The notes beneath the pieces were generated by a model. That model did not search any database. It saw only the letters and a program-made list of their open reading frames with translations, and had not been told where the DNA came from. A stretch of DNA of 64,000 bases from Epichloe hybrida (taxonomy: Eukaryota > Ascomycota > Sordariomycetes > Hypocreales > Clavicipitaceae), in NCBI GenBank assembly GCA_019022495.1, contig JAFEKR010000020.1, positions 744,001 through 808,000 on the forward strand, in the 5' to 3' direction. Position numbers and translations under genes: made by a program. This document shows, piece by piece, positions 1 through 12,230 of this stretch. How positions within the stretch are numbered: position 1 is the first letter of the stretch; each line of letters begins with the position of its first letter.

Positions 1-1428
1 GATAGTTTATAATATTAATCTAAGTCTCTAGATTTATAGTATTACTTAGTAATACTATTATAGTATATTTATTATATTTTACCTTATAAGTAATATTAGT
101 AAATATTTAAGTATAGTAAATATAACTATACTTATTAGAATTTTTATAAACTAGGATAGTATTCTATAGCTTTTTCTTTATTTTTATAATAGGCTAGTAG
201 TAAGTTAGTAGTAATCTAGTGTCTAGGAAATAGGATTATACTTACTTTATTTTAATAGTAATAGCTACCTTTAGAAGTAACTTTAATAAGTTTAAATAGC
301 CTATTATAAAGCTATATAATTTAAGCTAAAGTCTAGTAGTATATTAGTAATAACTAGGTAAATTCTAGTTAAGAGAGATATACTATAATATAGTTTTTAT
401 TATTTTAAAAGTAATAAGTATATTTTATTAAATAGCCTATTAAATATTAGCTATAAAGAAGTAATAAGTAAGTAAAGAAGTTATACTTAAAGATTTATTA
501 TATTTAGCTAGGAAGGTTTTTTTATTAATAAAGTATCCTAAAATCTTATAAGTACTATTTTTTAGGAGAATATTTTACATTATTACTTACTAATAATAGT
601 GTATATATAAAATCTTTTTTAAAGTTATTTTACTAGTAATAAGTTAGTAATAGAGATACTATAAGGATATAATAAACTTATAATAAGATTTTAAAAGAAG
701 TTTACTTTTAAGGAGACTTTATAGGAGATTTCTTAGTTAATAGATTTTCTTAAGGTATTAATAAAGGTAAAGTTTAAGTATAAGACTTAGATATAGTAAA
801 CTAGCTATAAGTTAGCTATAATAGACTAAATAGGGAAGTTATACTAATAAGAGTATAAACTTATAAGCTAGATAAGGGTAAGAAACTAAGATAAATAAGG
901 ATAAATAATAATAATAATTAGGGACTAAAAGAGGTTAGTAACTACTAAGTAATAGTAGTAAAAAAGCTATTACTTAGCTAGTAAGGGTAACTTATAAGGT
1001 TAAGGGATATTATAAAAGAAAGGAAGAGTGTAAAAAAGAGGAAAAATTAGTCTCTTTTATATTAACCCTAGACCCCTTAAGTAATTTAACGTACTATATA
1101 TAGGTGATTTATAAATCATAATAATAACTATTAGCACTACTAAACGCACATATGCCTAATAGCTATAAGCTTATAGTAACTATAATATAAGCCCTTTAGT
1201 TAGACTATTTAGAACCCTAGTATTAGGTACCTTATTTATTTAACTAATTATAAAAATTAATATAGGTTATCTATATTATTTTTTCTAGCTATGTAATAGG
1301 TAATAACATTTATTTCACTATAGTAAAGCTATATATAAGCTACTATTAGAACATTACTAACTATAATAAGGGGTTATTTTTAATTAGTAGTATTATTATT
1401 ATTATTTCTTTTTATTTACCTATGCATC

Positions 1429-1593
1429 TGTCATGGTCTAGCCCATAGGGCTAATCGCGGGTGCCTGCGCCACCATGTGGGTTTGACCCCAATTCCGTTG
1501 CGCCATACAAAAGAATACGCATTGCACAAGTCCCTGTAACTTGTGCAATTGACACCTATATTGCTAGGTCTAGGCAAAGCCTAGATTATCACA
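1429..1593 (-). repeat. 165-bp solo LTR related to gypsy B
   Basis: The insertion is flanked by a 5-bp duplication GCATC (1424-1428 and 1594-1598), and copies A2 and A3 show the uninterrupted site. It runs TG...CA. Read on the minus strand it starts TGTGATAATCTAGGC and ends GGGCTAGACCATGACA. The gypsy B LTR ends GGGGCTAGTCCATAACA and has a similar hairpin near its start, so I infer a solo LTR of a related family. It contains two perfect hairpins: 10-bp arms TTGCACAAGT/ACTTGTGCAA, and TCTAGGC-AAA-GCCTAGA at 1569-1585. It is clearly more GC-rich than its surroundings. A tRNA-derived SINE is the alternative, since a weak B-box-like GGTTTGACCCC is present, but the TG/CA ends and 5-bp duplication favour an LTR. 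Confidence 0.7.
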
Positions 1594-1712
1594 GCATCTA
1601 GATATAAGGTGCCCTATTTTATTTTTCCTTATAAAGCTCTAATATAGTGACTATGCCTTAAGTAAGTAGCTTATTTTATAATTAAGGTTAATTATATATA
1701 GAGGGGGTATTA

Positions 1713-1982
1713 TATTAGGAGCGTAAAGGTTAAAGATAAGATATTTATTAAAGTAAGTCTTTAAAGAACCTTTAGGCTATATAAATAATAAAGAGGCTAG
1801 CTAGCTATAAGATAGCTATATGCTTATAAAGCAGGGTATTTATTAAAGACTACGTATATTATTAGTGCTAGGTTAGAGATTAAAACCTTCACGCACCCGC
1901 CCCTAGCTAGCATTTATCTAGCAGTGACTACAATAGTCTTAGCTATCACTTCGTTCTTAACCTTTCGGTGCAAGCCGTGACA
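1713..1982 (+). repeat. 3' LTR of gypsy A1 (270 bp)
   Basis: It has the same 270-bp length as the LTRs at 10055-10324 and 17669-17938. The consensus start is TGTCAGGAGCG, here mutated to TATTAGGAGCG, and the end is GCAAGCCGTGACA, intact here. Most differences from the 17669 copy are C>T or G>A. Confidence 0.9.
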
Positions 1983-2099
1983 GTAAGTAATGCATTTTTT
2001 CTTATACTATAATATATATATAAGCTAACTTAAACTTAGGAATAATAATTTAGCTTCTTTGCTAAGTTATAGAAGTATTGCACATAGAATTCATACTAT

Positions 2100-4357
2100 G
2101 TATAATATTTCTAAGCAGCAAATCATCTAGAAGATCCAATATAATCTTCAAAATTAAGGATCTATATCTATTTAGTTAGATATCTAGACTTCTATTAATT
2201 CTAAGTCCTATTTGGGTGTTATAGCTAGTTAGCTAGACCTAAACTTTAAACTTAAATATAAGCTTTTAGGTAAGTAAATCCTATTATTCTATTATAACTA
2301 TAAGGTAAGTTATAATTATTATACTAATTATCTTATATTATAGGATTTGAATATCTATCAAATTCTCACACTGGAGCTTATATTTATGAATCCTTTAATA
2401 AAATGATTCAAGAATATTAGCTTAAGCCAAAGATAATCTCAAGGTATGTTAGCTATTATCTTTTATATTATATAACCTTTTACTAATAAAATAATACTAG
2501 TTTTACTAGAGATAATGGGTCTAATAATAATACTTTTATGTCTTCTTATATTAATAAGAACTATAAAAGTACTATTATAAAAGAACCTTATGATATCCAA
2601 TGTATAGCATATGTTTTAAACATTGTTGCAAAGGATATTATAACGAATTTTATTAAATCAACGTCTTCTAAAGAGGATTTAGAAGCTTTTAAGAATAGTG
2701 AGTTTTTACATTATTCTATAGAAGATATCTCTTCTATTAAAGAGAGACAAGATTATAAGGAATTCAAATCCTTAGCAAATGGTAAGTAATTTATTATTAT
2801 TATTATTATTAGTATTATTACTAATATTTTCATAGGAATCCTTAGTAAAGTTAAAAGGGTTACTATTATTATCAAGAATAACCAAGGATTATATAAGACT
2901 TGGTTAAAATCTTTACGTAAGGCAAAAAATAAAGGCTATATTGCTAAAAATTGCAATATTACAAGAATTCCTTTAGGTAAGTTATCTTTATTATATATAT
3001 CTTATTTATAATACTAATTATATCTTTAGCTAATGAAACTAGGTGGAATTTAACTTATAAGATAATTAATACTTCTTTAGAGCTTGAAGAAGCTATTATT
3101 CTTCTTAATAAGGAGTCTAATATTGCAGCTCTTAAGGATGCTATACTAACTACCTAAGAATAGGCAGATTTAGCTACCCTAAGCAGCATATTAGAGGTTT
3201 TTTATAAACCTACTATTATACTTTAAAGCCAGAAGTATAATACTTTAGGTTTAGTCCCACTTTTCATTATTAGGATATATAAATATCTTAATAATATAAA
3301 AGAGGACTAAAAGGCTTATCTTCGCCAGTTATATATATTACTTTCTTATATTATATCCTTTATATATTAACTTATAATAGGAAGCTTATAGCCCTTAAGG
3401 CAAGGCCTTTATAGTATCTATAGATATTGGCTTAAATAAGCTAGCTAATTATTTTCCTAAAGATATAGGAAATAATTACTTCTTATATCAGCCTTATCTA
3501 TATGCTATGTTATTAGACCCTTAGCTTAACCTTCTTACTATAAAGGAGAAGCTAAAGCTAGGAGATTAAACCTTAGAAAGGTTAATGAAAAACCTTAAAA
3601 AGGATTATAATTCGTAAGTATTATATAATAATCCTTTCTTAATTATAGTTTTAATATACTAATATATAATGTTATTAGGATTTTACCTCTTGATAAAGAG
3701 AACCAAGCTAATATCAATATTAGCAAGCAAGATTAACACGCAAATACCCAATTTATAGTTGATCTTGCAGGGCCTAGTTAACCTAGGACTTTTGAAAATC
3801 CTAGGCCTAAGCCTAAAACTAACCTTTATAAAGGTTTATTTCCTAATAAGAGGGAAAAGTCTATTTAAAAGAATAGAAAAAATAAGATTTCTACTCATAC
3901 TAAGCTAGATATTTAAGAAGATAAGGTAAGTAAATCCCTTTCTTATATTAATAATCTTATTAATATATTAATATTATTATAGGAGGATATCTTTAAATAG
4001 TAGGAAGATAATACTAAATCTTTCCCTATTTTAAGTATTATTGCTAGGAAATACCTAGCTATTCCTGCTACCTCTAGTGCTATAGAAAGCACTTTTAATA
4101 CTAGAGGTAATATTCTTACAAAGAGACGAACTTCTTTAAAGAATTTTACTTTAAAGGAATTAATCTTATTAAAGAATTGGGAAAAGGAAGGAAATATTAT
4201 TACTAAGCAATACTCAGAGCTTTATGAGTATTATAGCTCTGATTCTAAAGAGTCTATATCTTCTTCAAAGGAAGATTCTAACTTAGGTAAATCTAATGAT
4301 TTACCTAATATTAAATCTTCCTCTGAAGATAATATTTATTCTAATTCAGACCTTTAA
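2100..4357 (+). pseudogene. hAT transposase, RIP-mutated, with spliceosomal introns
   Basis: The encoded family is the RNase H-fold DDE transposase that cuts and pastes hAT elements. Visible in order: an LDI*TS motif (first catalytic Asp region, Trp now a stop) near 2180; FTRDNGSNNNTFM near 2500-2540 (second Asp); CIAYVLNIVAKDI near 2600-2640, matching the C.AHVLNL..KDI signature with His changed to Tyr; ETRWNLTY near 3035-3060; YLYAMLLDP near 3497-3523; and the C-terminal dimerisation domain (ARKYLAIPATSSAIES, then GNILTKRRTSL) at about 4045-4140. The frame ends with TAA at 4355-4357. Continuity needs short introns, for example 2305-2343, 2444-2500, 2782-2835 and 2977-3029, each with GTAAGT or GTATGT, an internal ACTAAT and a 3' TAG. 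The open stretch 2538-2789 is one exon. Several Gln/Trp codons are stops and the N-terminal BED finger is absent, so it is inactive. Confidence 0.85.
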
Positions 4358-4440
4358 GTAGGTTATTATAAGGGTTTTTTCCTAGTTTAGTCTAGTTTTC
4401 CCTTAATAAATTTTTTTATATTTATAAATGTTTTCCTATA

Positions 4441-4545
4441 TTTTACAGTATTTTTACTATTATTTTTACTATTAGTTTTACTATTATTATTACTATTACT
4501 ATTATCATTACTATTACTATTATTATTACTATTATTATTATTTTA
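4441..4545 (+). repeat. 9-bp minisatellite (TTACTATTA-type) in hAT1
   Basis: Irregular tandem copies of TTACTATTA and variants. A related 9-bp array, much longer and in the other orientation, occurs in hAT2a at 43745-44275, and a short one near 48790-48840 in hAT2b. The array is followed by a non-coding segment (about 4545-4735) shared with both of those elements. Confidence 0.8.
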
Positions 4546-4800
4546 AAAAAACATAAAAAAGAAAAGTATTTTATTTTATTAATATTTTTAAAAACCTTAA
4601 AATACTAAGTAATTAAAAAGTATAGCTTTTCTTATAGTAATTTCCTTATACTTACTTATATTTATATATAAGTTATTTATTTACTATTTAATTTTAATTA
4701 AACTTTAACACTAATAATATTTTAAGTTATATAAGCAATATAAGTAATATATATATAAGCTATTAGAACCTATTATAATGTATTATAATTTATAATGTAT

Positions 4801-4960
4801 TATAAGCTATTATAAGCTATTATAAGCTATTATAAGCTATTATAAGCTATTATAAGCTATTATAAGCTATTATAAGCTATTATAAGCTATTATAAGCTAT
4901 TATAGGGTATTATAAGCTATTATAGAGTATTATAAGCTATTAAAAGGTATTAAATAAACT
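4801..4960 (+). repeat. 10-bp minisatellite (TATAAGCTAT)n in hAT1
   Basis: About eleven near-perfect copies of TATAAGCTAT followed by degenerate ones. The same unit, on either strand, marks the hAT elements here at 46581-46690, 49051-49090 and 60941-61160. Confidence 0.95.
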
Positions 4961-5065
4961 ATATATACCTTATAATAAAGGAATTTAACTTAAAACTAAA
5001 AAAAAGAAAAAAAAATACAAAACAATACAAATAATACATGTATTGTATTGTATTGCAATGCTCTG

Positions 5066-7950
5066 GTTCTAGCTACTAACTTCTAGGCTTTAGGTCGTTT
5101 TTCTAGGGGGATTAGAATCTCGCAGTGAGATCCTATGGCTCTAATACTGCTAATATCAGTCGTACAGGGCTAATTTAGCTCCCTAGCTAGCAGTTATTCA
5201 GGGCTTTTATCCTTTGTGGTATTAGTAGTTATATTAACTAGGTTAATAACTATAGGTAATACAAAACACTATAGATATAAGGGTAATTTTGCCCACTAGA
5301 TAGTAGCCCTTAATTAATCTAGAATAGTACAAATAGAACGCTTTGCTAATCTATTTTGCTTATAAATATAGGGACTAGGAGTTATAAATTTAATCCCTTT
5401 AGAATTTAACTAGGTTTAACAACAAGAATCAATTTCTTAGCCTCTATCAAAGTGAAGATGCCTAGGATATTAACCTAGTTAATTTTTAAGCCCTCTAAAG
5501 AAGCCCTTAATAGCCTTATAAACAGTTAGGCCTTCCTTATTAGGTAATAAGAACACCCACTTATATCTAGTTTTTTAATTAACTAGAAATAAGCAAATTA
5601 ACTATTTATTATATAGTATAGGGCTAATTTTTAGCATATCCCCCTCTATTTAATCTAGAGCTCTAGGGGGGTTAGGGATAGCTAATTTCCTAGGTCTTCT
5701 AACTGCCTTAGATTAATCACAAGCTATATATTTAAAGTCTTTATCCTTAATTTTAGAAAAATCAGGGATTTCTTTAGTTATAAGGCTTGTTTTCTTTAGT
5801 AAAGGAAGCCCTAGGTGCTCTAATCGTACATGCCATAGGCTAGCTAGTTCCAGTAACTTTTAATATTAAAGGTCTTTAGGGCCTAAATTAAGGTCTAGAT
5901 TTAGGTCTAGATTAGGGCCTTCTCTATTAGTCCCCTACTAGGCCCCTTAAGAACCATAGGCCTCTTAGGGAGGTATTAGGGACCTTTTTCCTTTACTAAG
6001 GCCCTCTAACACCCCTAAATCTATATCTTTAGATTTATAAGGGACCTAACCTAGGGCTATAGGCATTAGAGAAGGGACTAAATCCCCTAAATCATCCTAT
6101 ACAATTCCCTTAATATTATTATCAATATTGATTTTAGCGATTTCGTCCAAATTAGAAGCCTAATCTAGCTTTTTAGAGGGAATTTGAACCTCTATAGGGT
6201 AGCTAATCGGATAGCTATGACCCCTAAAGCTAGCATAGGTAAAAGGTCGGATATAATGAGATTTATTACAGGGCCCTTTATGTAACGTTAGTGTAAATTG
6301 GTTTTTAACGTGAAAGAAAAAACCACGTTTTTCTATATCTTAGGTAGTAATATAAGACCTATCTTTAAGATAAAGATAGTTTTTTATAAAGCAACCGCTA
6401 GATATATAGTAAATAAGGCCACTAACTATATTAACATTAAGCTAAGGAAAATATAGAGTATTCTTTAGCACTAAGGTCCTATATTTATTAGGTTTCTTTT
6501 AATATAAGACCTTAAAAATAGCACTACTATAACCCTTAGGATAGATAGGGCTACCACTAGTTATAATAGGGTTGGATTCCCCTTTTTTATAAGGGGTATA
6601 ATCCTAAAAAAAATCCCTAGAATTAACTATATGTATAGTTAAACCTATATCATATAATAGGGCCTTTTTTATCTCTTTGCCGTAATAATTAAAACCATTT
6701 AAGGAATTAATTTCTTATTTTTCATTATTATCCAAATCACTAGAGCTAGAATTAGAGCTACTATCGCTAAAGCTCTTATAACTAGTCTTGTAATTACTAG
6801 GTTTCTTATACAAATCAAGGGCTCCGTTAGAAAGGTTATAATTTCCTAGCATAAAAGAACCCTCTGTAAGTTCTATAATATCCTTTTTATCTGATTTTTA
6901 ACCCTTTTACTTCTTTTTCTTCTTATTAGAATTAGAAAAGCCCTTATTTTCTTTAGAGCCTTCTTTTTTCTTCTTCTAACCTTTAGGGGCCTTTTCCTTA
7001 TCTTTAGCACCCTTTTCTAGGTCTTTAGCCCTATAATTTAAGGCTTTAAATACCGTAGATAATTTATCCCTCTGTTTAGCTAGAAGGTTTACCATTAGAA
7101 ATTAAAGATTTAGGGTATCTAGGGGAGCCCTTATAGCCCTATTTATATATATACTAAATCATTGCCTCTTAGCCCACTAAGGGAAGGTTAATTTTAGGGA
7201 TTAAAGATATTAATTAACCTAATCTATAGGATTAATTAGGACTCCTAAAATTAATAATCTAGCTAGTAGATTATTAAAGACTGCATTAAAGGCTTCTAAA
7301 GTCCCCTTATAACCATGAAAATTTAGATTATAAAATTTAGATTATAAAATTCAGAATATAGGGACTCTCTCTGGATTTTAGCGCTATATAAATACTACTA
7401 TATAAGTAAATTATAGGCTTCTTTAGGTGATTTTTACTATATTATAGTAGCTTAAGGGCCTTCTATATAACTATCCCTTAATAACATAAGGATAATAGCT
7501 TAGTTAGCGTCCCCTAGTACCCTAGAAATATCCGGATTATCTAGAAAATTAGGCATGCCTAAAGCTCTAAATTAGATAGCTAGGGCCTATTTCTATTAAT
7601 CAAAATTTTTAGCTCCTTTAAGCTTAGCAGTCTTAGGGAAGCTATAAACCCTCTTATTAAATTCCTTAATAACTGAATTATTAAAGGTAGCTTATATAAA
7701 GCTAGATTTAGGTGCTTTATCTTAAATAATAGGCTACTAAACTTACTGCTAACTAGTGGGCTTAACAGCTTCCACACCCTCTATGCCTCTATTATTAATA
7801 GCTATAGTTAAAGCTTTTATTTTATATAATAATAGATTAATAGCATCTTATTACTTAATAACCTACTCTTTTAGCTAATTATTTAGAATCTCTTGCGCAC
7901 TAAGATTAGGGGTAGAAGGCCCCTAATCTTGTTAATTAGTATCTATCTTC
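5066..7950 (-). pseudogene. Copia copy 1 gag-protease-integrase remnant
   Basis: Read on the minus strand the product follows copy 2: a gag region (about 7950-7000), a Lys-rich linker, a protease motif near 6640, the GAG-pre-integrase region near 5800-5830 and integrase to the truncation point. The protease triad reads LYDIG, where copies 2 and 4 read LYNTG, so different copies lost different residues. The integrase Glu of the HEQNG-type motif is Lys (YKQNRLAK, near 5360-5380). Many Gln/Trp codons are stops. The 65-codon open frame at 7580-7777 lies in gag but is out of phase with the gag reading frame, so it is not counted as a gene. Confidence 0.85.
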
Positions 7951-7954
7951 TAAT

Positions 7955-8235
7955 TTTATAGAAGGGAAGTCTTCTATTCGTTCTAAAATTCCTTTTTTAT
8001 AGAAGGGAAAAGCTTCTATTCACGCTAAATTTCCTTTTTATAGAGGGGAAAAGCTTTTATTCTCGCTAAACTTCCTTTTTATAGAAGGGAATGCTTCTAT
8101 ATTACTTATACGCTTCCTGTTTTATAGAAGGGAAGTCTTTTATAACCATAATAATTCCTTTTTTATAAAAGGGAATAGCTTTTATCTCGTAGGTCCTTCC
8201 TATTTTATAAAAGGGAAGTCTTCTATAACTATATA
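7955..8235 (-). repeat. Copia leader: tandem hairpin repeats
   Basis: About six units of roughly 40-50 bp, each containing ATAGAAG...CTTCTAT inverted arms around a pyrimidine-rich centre. They lie between the 5' LTR and gag. The same block occurs in all four Copia copies (also 28985-29265, 36655-36900 and 59190-59475). Confidence 0.85.
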
Positions 8236-8283
8236 TAAAGTGCACTAGAAAGAATTTTATAGTAATAGGCCAGGCTTATAACC

Positions 8284-9093
8284 TATTAAAATATAGGGAG
8301 CTAGTTGCTAGCTAGTAATAGCTATATAGGTGTAGCTCTACGGTTAGGGACTAGTAAAACTACCACGTTAAATTTATTTAACGTAATATAATAGAAGGTT
8401 TTAGTAGTTATTAACTAATAGAATTTAATCTAGATAACTTTTACAATATCTTATATACTAATAGAATTAATTTTAGTGATGTTATATAGGCAATGTAGCT
8501 ATTAGATTAAGAGGCCTAGCTATCTAGCTAGATTAAAAAGATCTTCTTTCTCTTATATACTCACTAACTATATTAGTAAATCCGGACTGCTAAAGAGGTC
8601 TTATAGGCCACTTTTTGTTTTCTGTAAAATTTATTTGTATGTAAAATCTAAAAATTAACTCACTACTATACAAACTAGTAACCTATATGCACTAAATTTT
8701 AGTCTAAAAAATATTCCTATATAAAATAAAAGCCTTATCTTCTAGCTTTAATTTGCTATATATAAGACTTTTATATAACCTCTAGTTAAAGAGAAAATCA
8801 CTATTAAAGATAGCTATAGGGTAATCTGCTTATGTCACCCTAGCTTACCTAATTACTAGTAGCTCTATAGTTATAGCTACGCTTGCAGCTATAACGCAAT
8901 TAAATAATTCACAATTAACTTAGATTAGTTATTCACATAGTTAGTTGCAGCTATTAATAGCTATAACATAGCTATTAATAGCTACCTTCGCGACTGTTAA
9001 CAGCTGTAGTGTAGCTATTAGGCTTGTAATGCAAGCTAGTAATTGAAAGGTCCTTTAACTAGAAAGGGCTAAAAATAGGTCTTATTTTTAACA
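8284..9093 (-). repeat. 5' LTR of Copia copy 1 (about 810 bp)
   Basis: On the minus strand it starts TGTTAAAAATAAGACC and ends in a mutated form of TTTCAACA. It is homologous to the 817-821 bp LTRs of copies 2 and 4. Confidence 0.9.
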
Positions 9094-10054
9094 TTAGTTA
9101 CTAGAATGCTTTCCTTAACTAAGTACAGTTTAACCTAGCTTCTATTTACTTAGCTCTTAAGGTATCTTTAGCTATAGACACCCTTATAATAAATATAACT
9201 AGCCTTAATATTATCCCCTTTATTAGCACTAGCCCTTTAGCTAGTTATAGAATAATATAGTCTATATAATAAGTTACTAGTATTTTATTCTAATAGAACT
9301 AATAGGTTATTAGTAACCTAAATACTATATATAAAGAAATATATAAATAGTTTACTACCCTTATTTAAGCGCTTACCCCTTATTACTATAGTAAGAACTA
9401 ATACTATTATTAAATTACTAAGTTAGGTAATAACTCCCTTTTCTATTATTACTAGTAGCTTACTTATTTTCTCTTTAAGTTAAGGTTAGTAAGTTTTTCT
9501 CCTAAATATACCCTTAAAAACCCTAAAGCTAGCTAATCCCTAGCCTAAAATAATATTCCTTATCTTACTAAGGTTACTATTTTTACTTACTATTCCCTTA
9601 CTTATACTCCTATTATACCCTTACTTATATATACTTTATATACTAATCTTACCTATACTATTTAAAACCTAGGTTATATCTCTAGTAAATAACTTTTTAT
9701 ATTATAACTATTACCTAGTAAATATACTATAGCTATATTAGTAAAGTACTAACTTTAAATAAAGGTAATATATACCTATATAAGCTCTTCTATTAATTTA
9801 AATAAAGACTTAGAGAATAATTATTCCTTTTAAGTAATAGTAATAAACTATAATATATTAGTATCTTAAATATATATAAGAGTCTTTATAAGTAAATAAT
9901 TTTTCTAAAATTAATTTTTCTAAAATTAATTTTTCTAAAATTAATTTAGTTTATTATTATATTATATATTTTCTTATTTTACCTTAAACTTATTAAAGGC
10001 TTATATTTATACTATATTCTTTAATAGTTCCTATATAAGCTATATATAACTTAC

Positions 10055-10324
10055 TGTCACGGCTTGCACCGAAAGGTTGAGAACGAAGTGATGGCTGAGA
10101 CTATCGCAGTCGCTGCTAGATAGATGCTAGCTAGGGGCGGGTGCGTGAAGGTTTCAATCTCTAACCTAGCACTAACAATGTGCGCAGTCTTTAATAAATA
10201 CCCCGCTCTATAAGCACGTGGCTATCTTGTAGCTAGCTAGCCTCTTTGTTATCCGCATGGCCTAAAGGTTCTTTAAAGACCCGCTTTGATGAACATCCTA
10301 TCTTTAACCTCTACGCTCCTAATA
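10055..10324 (-). repeat. 3' LTR of gypsy A2 (270 bp)
   Basis: Plus-strand reading starts TGTCACGGCTTGCACC; the other end, consensus TCCTGACA, is mutated here to TCCTAATA. It differs from the partner at 17669-17938 mainly by C>T and G>A changes. Confidence 0.95.
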
Positions 10325-12230
10325 TAATACCCCCCCTATATACGATTGACCTTGATTGTAAAATGAGCTACTTGCTTAGGGCGTGGTCACTATATTAGAG
10401 CTTTATAAGGAAAAATAAGATAGGGCACCTTACGTCTAGACGCGTAGGTAAACAAAAAGAAACAATAATAATAATGCTACTAATTAAAAACAACCCCTTA
10501 TTATAGTTAGTAATGTTCTAATAGCAGCCTATATACGGCTTCACTATAGCGAAATAAATATTATTGCCTGTTACGTGGCTAGAAAAAACAATATAGATAA
10601 CCCGTGTTAATTTTTGTAATTAGTTAAATAAACAAGGTACCTAATACTAGGGTTCTGAATAGTCTAACTAGAGGGCTTGTGTTATAGTCGCTGTGAGCTC
10701 GTAGCTGTTAGGCATGTGTGCGTTTAGCAGTGCTAATAGTTATTGTTATGATTTATGAATCACCTATACGCGGTGCGTTAGATCACTTAAGGGGTCTAGG
10801 GTTAATATAAAAGAGACTGATTTTTCCCCCCTTCCACACTCTTCCTTTCTTTTATAACATCCCTTAACCTTATAAGTTACCCTTACTAGCTAAGCAGTAG
10901 CTCTCTTACTGCTATTGCTTAGTAGTTACTAACCTCTTTTAGTCCCTAATCATTATTGTTATCCATCCTTATTTATCTTAGTTTCTTGCCCTTATCTAGC
11001 TTATAAGTTTATACTCTTATTAGTATAACTTCCCTATCTAGTTTATTATAGCTAACTTATAGCTAGTTTACTATATCTAAGTCTTATACCTAAACTCTGC
11101 CTTTATTAATACCTTAAGAAAATCTATTAACTAAGAAATCTTCTATAAAGTCTCTCTAAAAGTAAACTTCTTCTAAAATCTTATTATAAGTTTATTATAT
11201 CCTTATAGTGTCTCTATTATTAACTTACTACTAGTAAAATAACTTTAAAGAAGATTCTATATATACACTATTATTAGTAAGTAGTAATATAAAATATCCT
11301 CCTAAAAAACAGTATTTATAAGATTCTAGGATACCTTATTAATAAAAAAACCTTCCTAGCTAAATATAATAAGTCTTTAAGTATAATATCTTTACTTACT
11401 TACTACTTCTTTATAGCTAATATTTAATAGGCTATTTAATAAAATATGCTTATTACTTCTAAAATAATAAAAACTATATTATAGTATGTCTTTCTTAACT
11501 AAAATCTACCTAGTTATTGCTAATACGCTACTAGACTCTAGCTTAAATTATATAGCTTTATAATAGGCTATTTAAACTTATTAAAGCTACTCCTAAAGGT
11601 AGCTATTACTATTAAAATAAAGTAAGTATAATCCTATTTCCTAGACACTAGATTACTACTAACTTACTACTAGCCTATTATAAAAATAAAGAAAAAGCTA
11701 TAGAATGCTATCCTAGTTTATAAAAATTCTAATAAGCGTAGTTATATTTACTATACTTAAATATTTACTAATACTACTTATAAGGTAAAATATAATAAAT
11801 ATACTATAATAGCGCTACTAAGTAACACTATAAATCTAGAGACTTAAATTAATATTATAAACTACCTTTACTTTATAGCCTAAAACATCCTAAAGGTAAG
11901 CTTTCTTAATATATATAGCTAATGCTTAACTAACTTACTAGTAGTTTACACTAAATGCTATTAATTTACCTAAATATATTAGTCTTATTAAGCTCCTTAG
12001 TACACTTTAAGTTTATATATATAGAGAGAGGGATTCTAATAATAAAGATACTCCTAAGGCCTCTTTCTCTATAGCTTCTATAGCTACTAATAATAATAAG
12101 GGACTAGTAGTCTTAAGGGCTAACTCTATTATAGAGGGATAAGTGCTTAGTAGCTATATAATAGATTATTTAAGTTATCTAAGTAAATTAACTTTATTTT
12201 CTAATATCTTTAGTGTATTAAGTTATAAAA
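10325..12230 (-). other. Long 3' non-coding region of gypsy A2
   Basis: About 1.9 kb between the end of the chromodomain and the 3' LTR. No domain or long reading frame was recognised. It is kept in copies A1 (1-1712) and A3 (37736-39408). A purine-rich stretch (minus strand, about 10825-10855) lies inside it, well away from the LTR. Confidence 0.75.

Larger units (their letters stand above)
1..1982 (+). mobile_element. Ty3/gypsy chromovirus, family A copy A1, 3' part
   Basis: This is the 3' end of a gypsy A element that starts before the window. It matches, in reverse complement, the 3' region of the complete copy at 10055-17938, and it also matches 37736-39549. It holds the long AT-rich 3' non-coding region and the 3' LTR (1713-1982), with a G-rich tract just before the LTR (1701-1708) as polypurine-tract candidate. 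No coding domain falls inside this part. It is rich in TpA and carries stops in all frames. A solo LTR of another family interrupts it at 1429-1593. Confidence 0.85.
1983..5065 (+). mobile_element. hAT DNA transposon, 5'-truncated (hAT1)
   Basis: The element contains a hAT transposase pseudogene followed by a 9-bp minisatellite, a conserved non-coding segment (about 4545-4735), a 10-bp minisatellite and a right terminus. The terminus is an array of TATTG units ending in the inverted repeat CAATGCTCTG (5056-5065). The same terminal 10-mer ends the element at 60772-63024, where an 8-bp duplication proves the boundary. The left end is missing: the gypsy A1 LTR stops at 1982 and transposase-like sequence begins within about 150 bp, so the N-terminal part and left inverted repeat appear deleted. 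The right flank is Copia copy 1. Confidence 0.8.
5066..9093 (-). mobile_element. Ty1/copia element, copy 1, 3'-truncated
   Basis: This is the 5' half of a Copia element on the minus strand: 5' LTR at 8284-9093, leader repeats, gag, protease and most of integrase. The reverse transcriptase/RNase H half and the 3' LTR are missing because the sequence stops at the right end of hAT1. It aligns with 56330-60341 (copy 4) and, in reverse, with 28450-32150 (copy 2). On its right it abuts gypsy B2; TTAGT (9094-9098) would be one copy of its target duplication, but the partner is not in the window. Confidence 0.9.

Noticed and set aside
1430..1593. tRNA-derived SINE.
   Set aside because: There is a weak B-box-like motif but no poly-A or short 3' repeat, and the TG/CA ends, 5-bp duplication and similarity to gypsy B LTR ends fit a solo LTR better.
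2071..2084. AGAAGTATTGCAC as a possible left terminal repeat of hAT1.
   Set aside because: It resembles CAGAGTATTGCAC but needs an inserted base, no 8-bp duplication matches GTTCTAGC at 5066, and it is too close to the transposase motifs.
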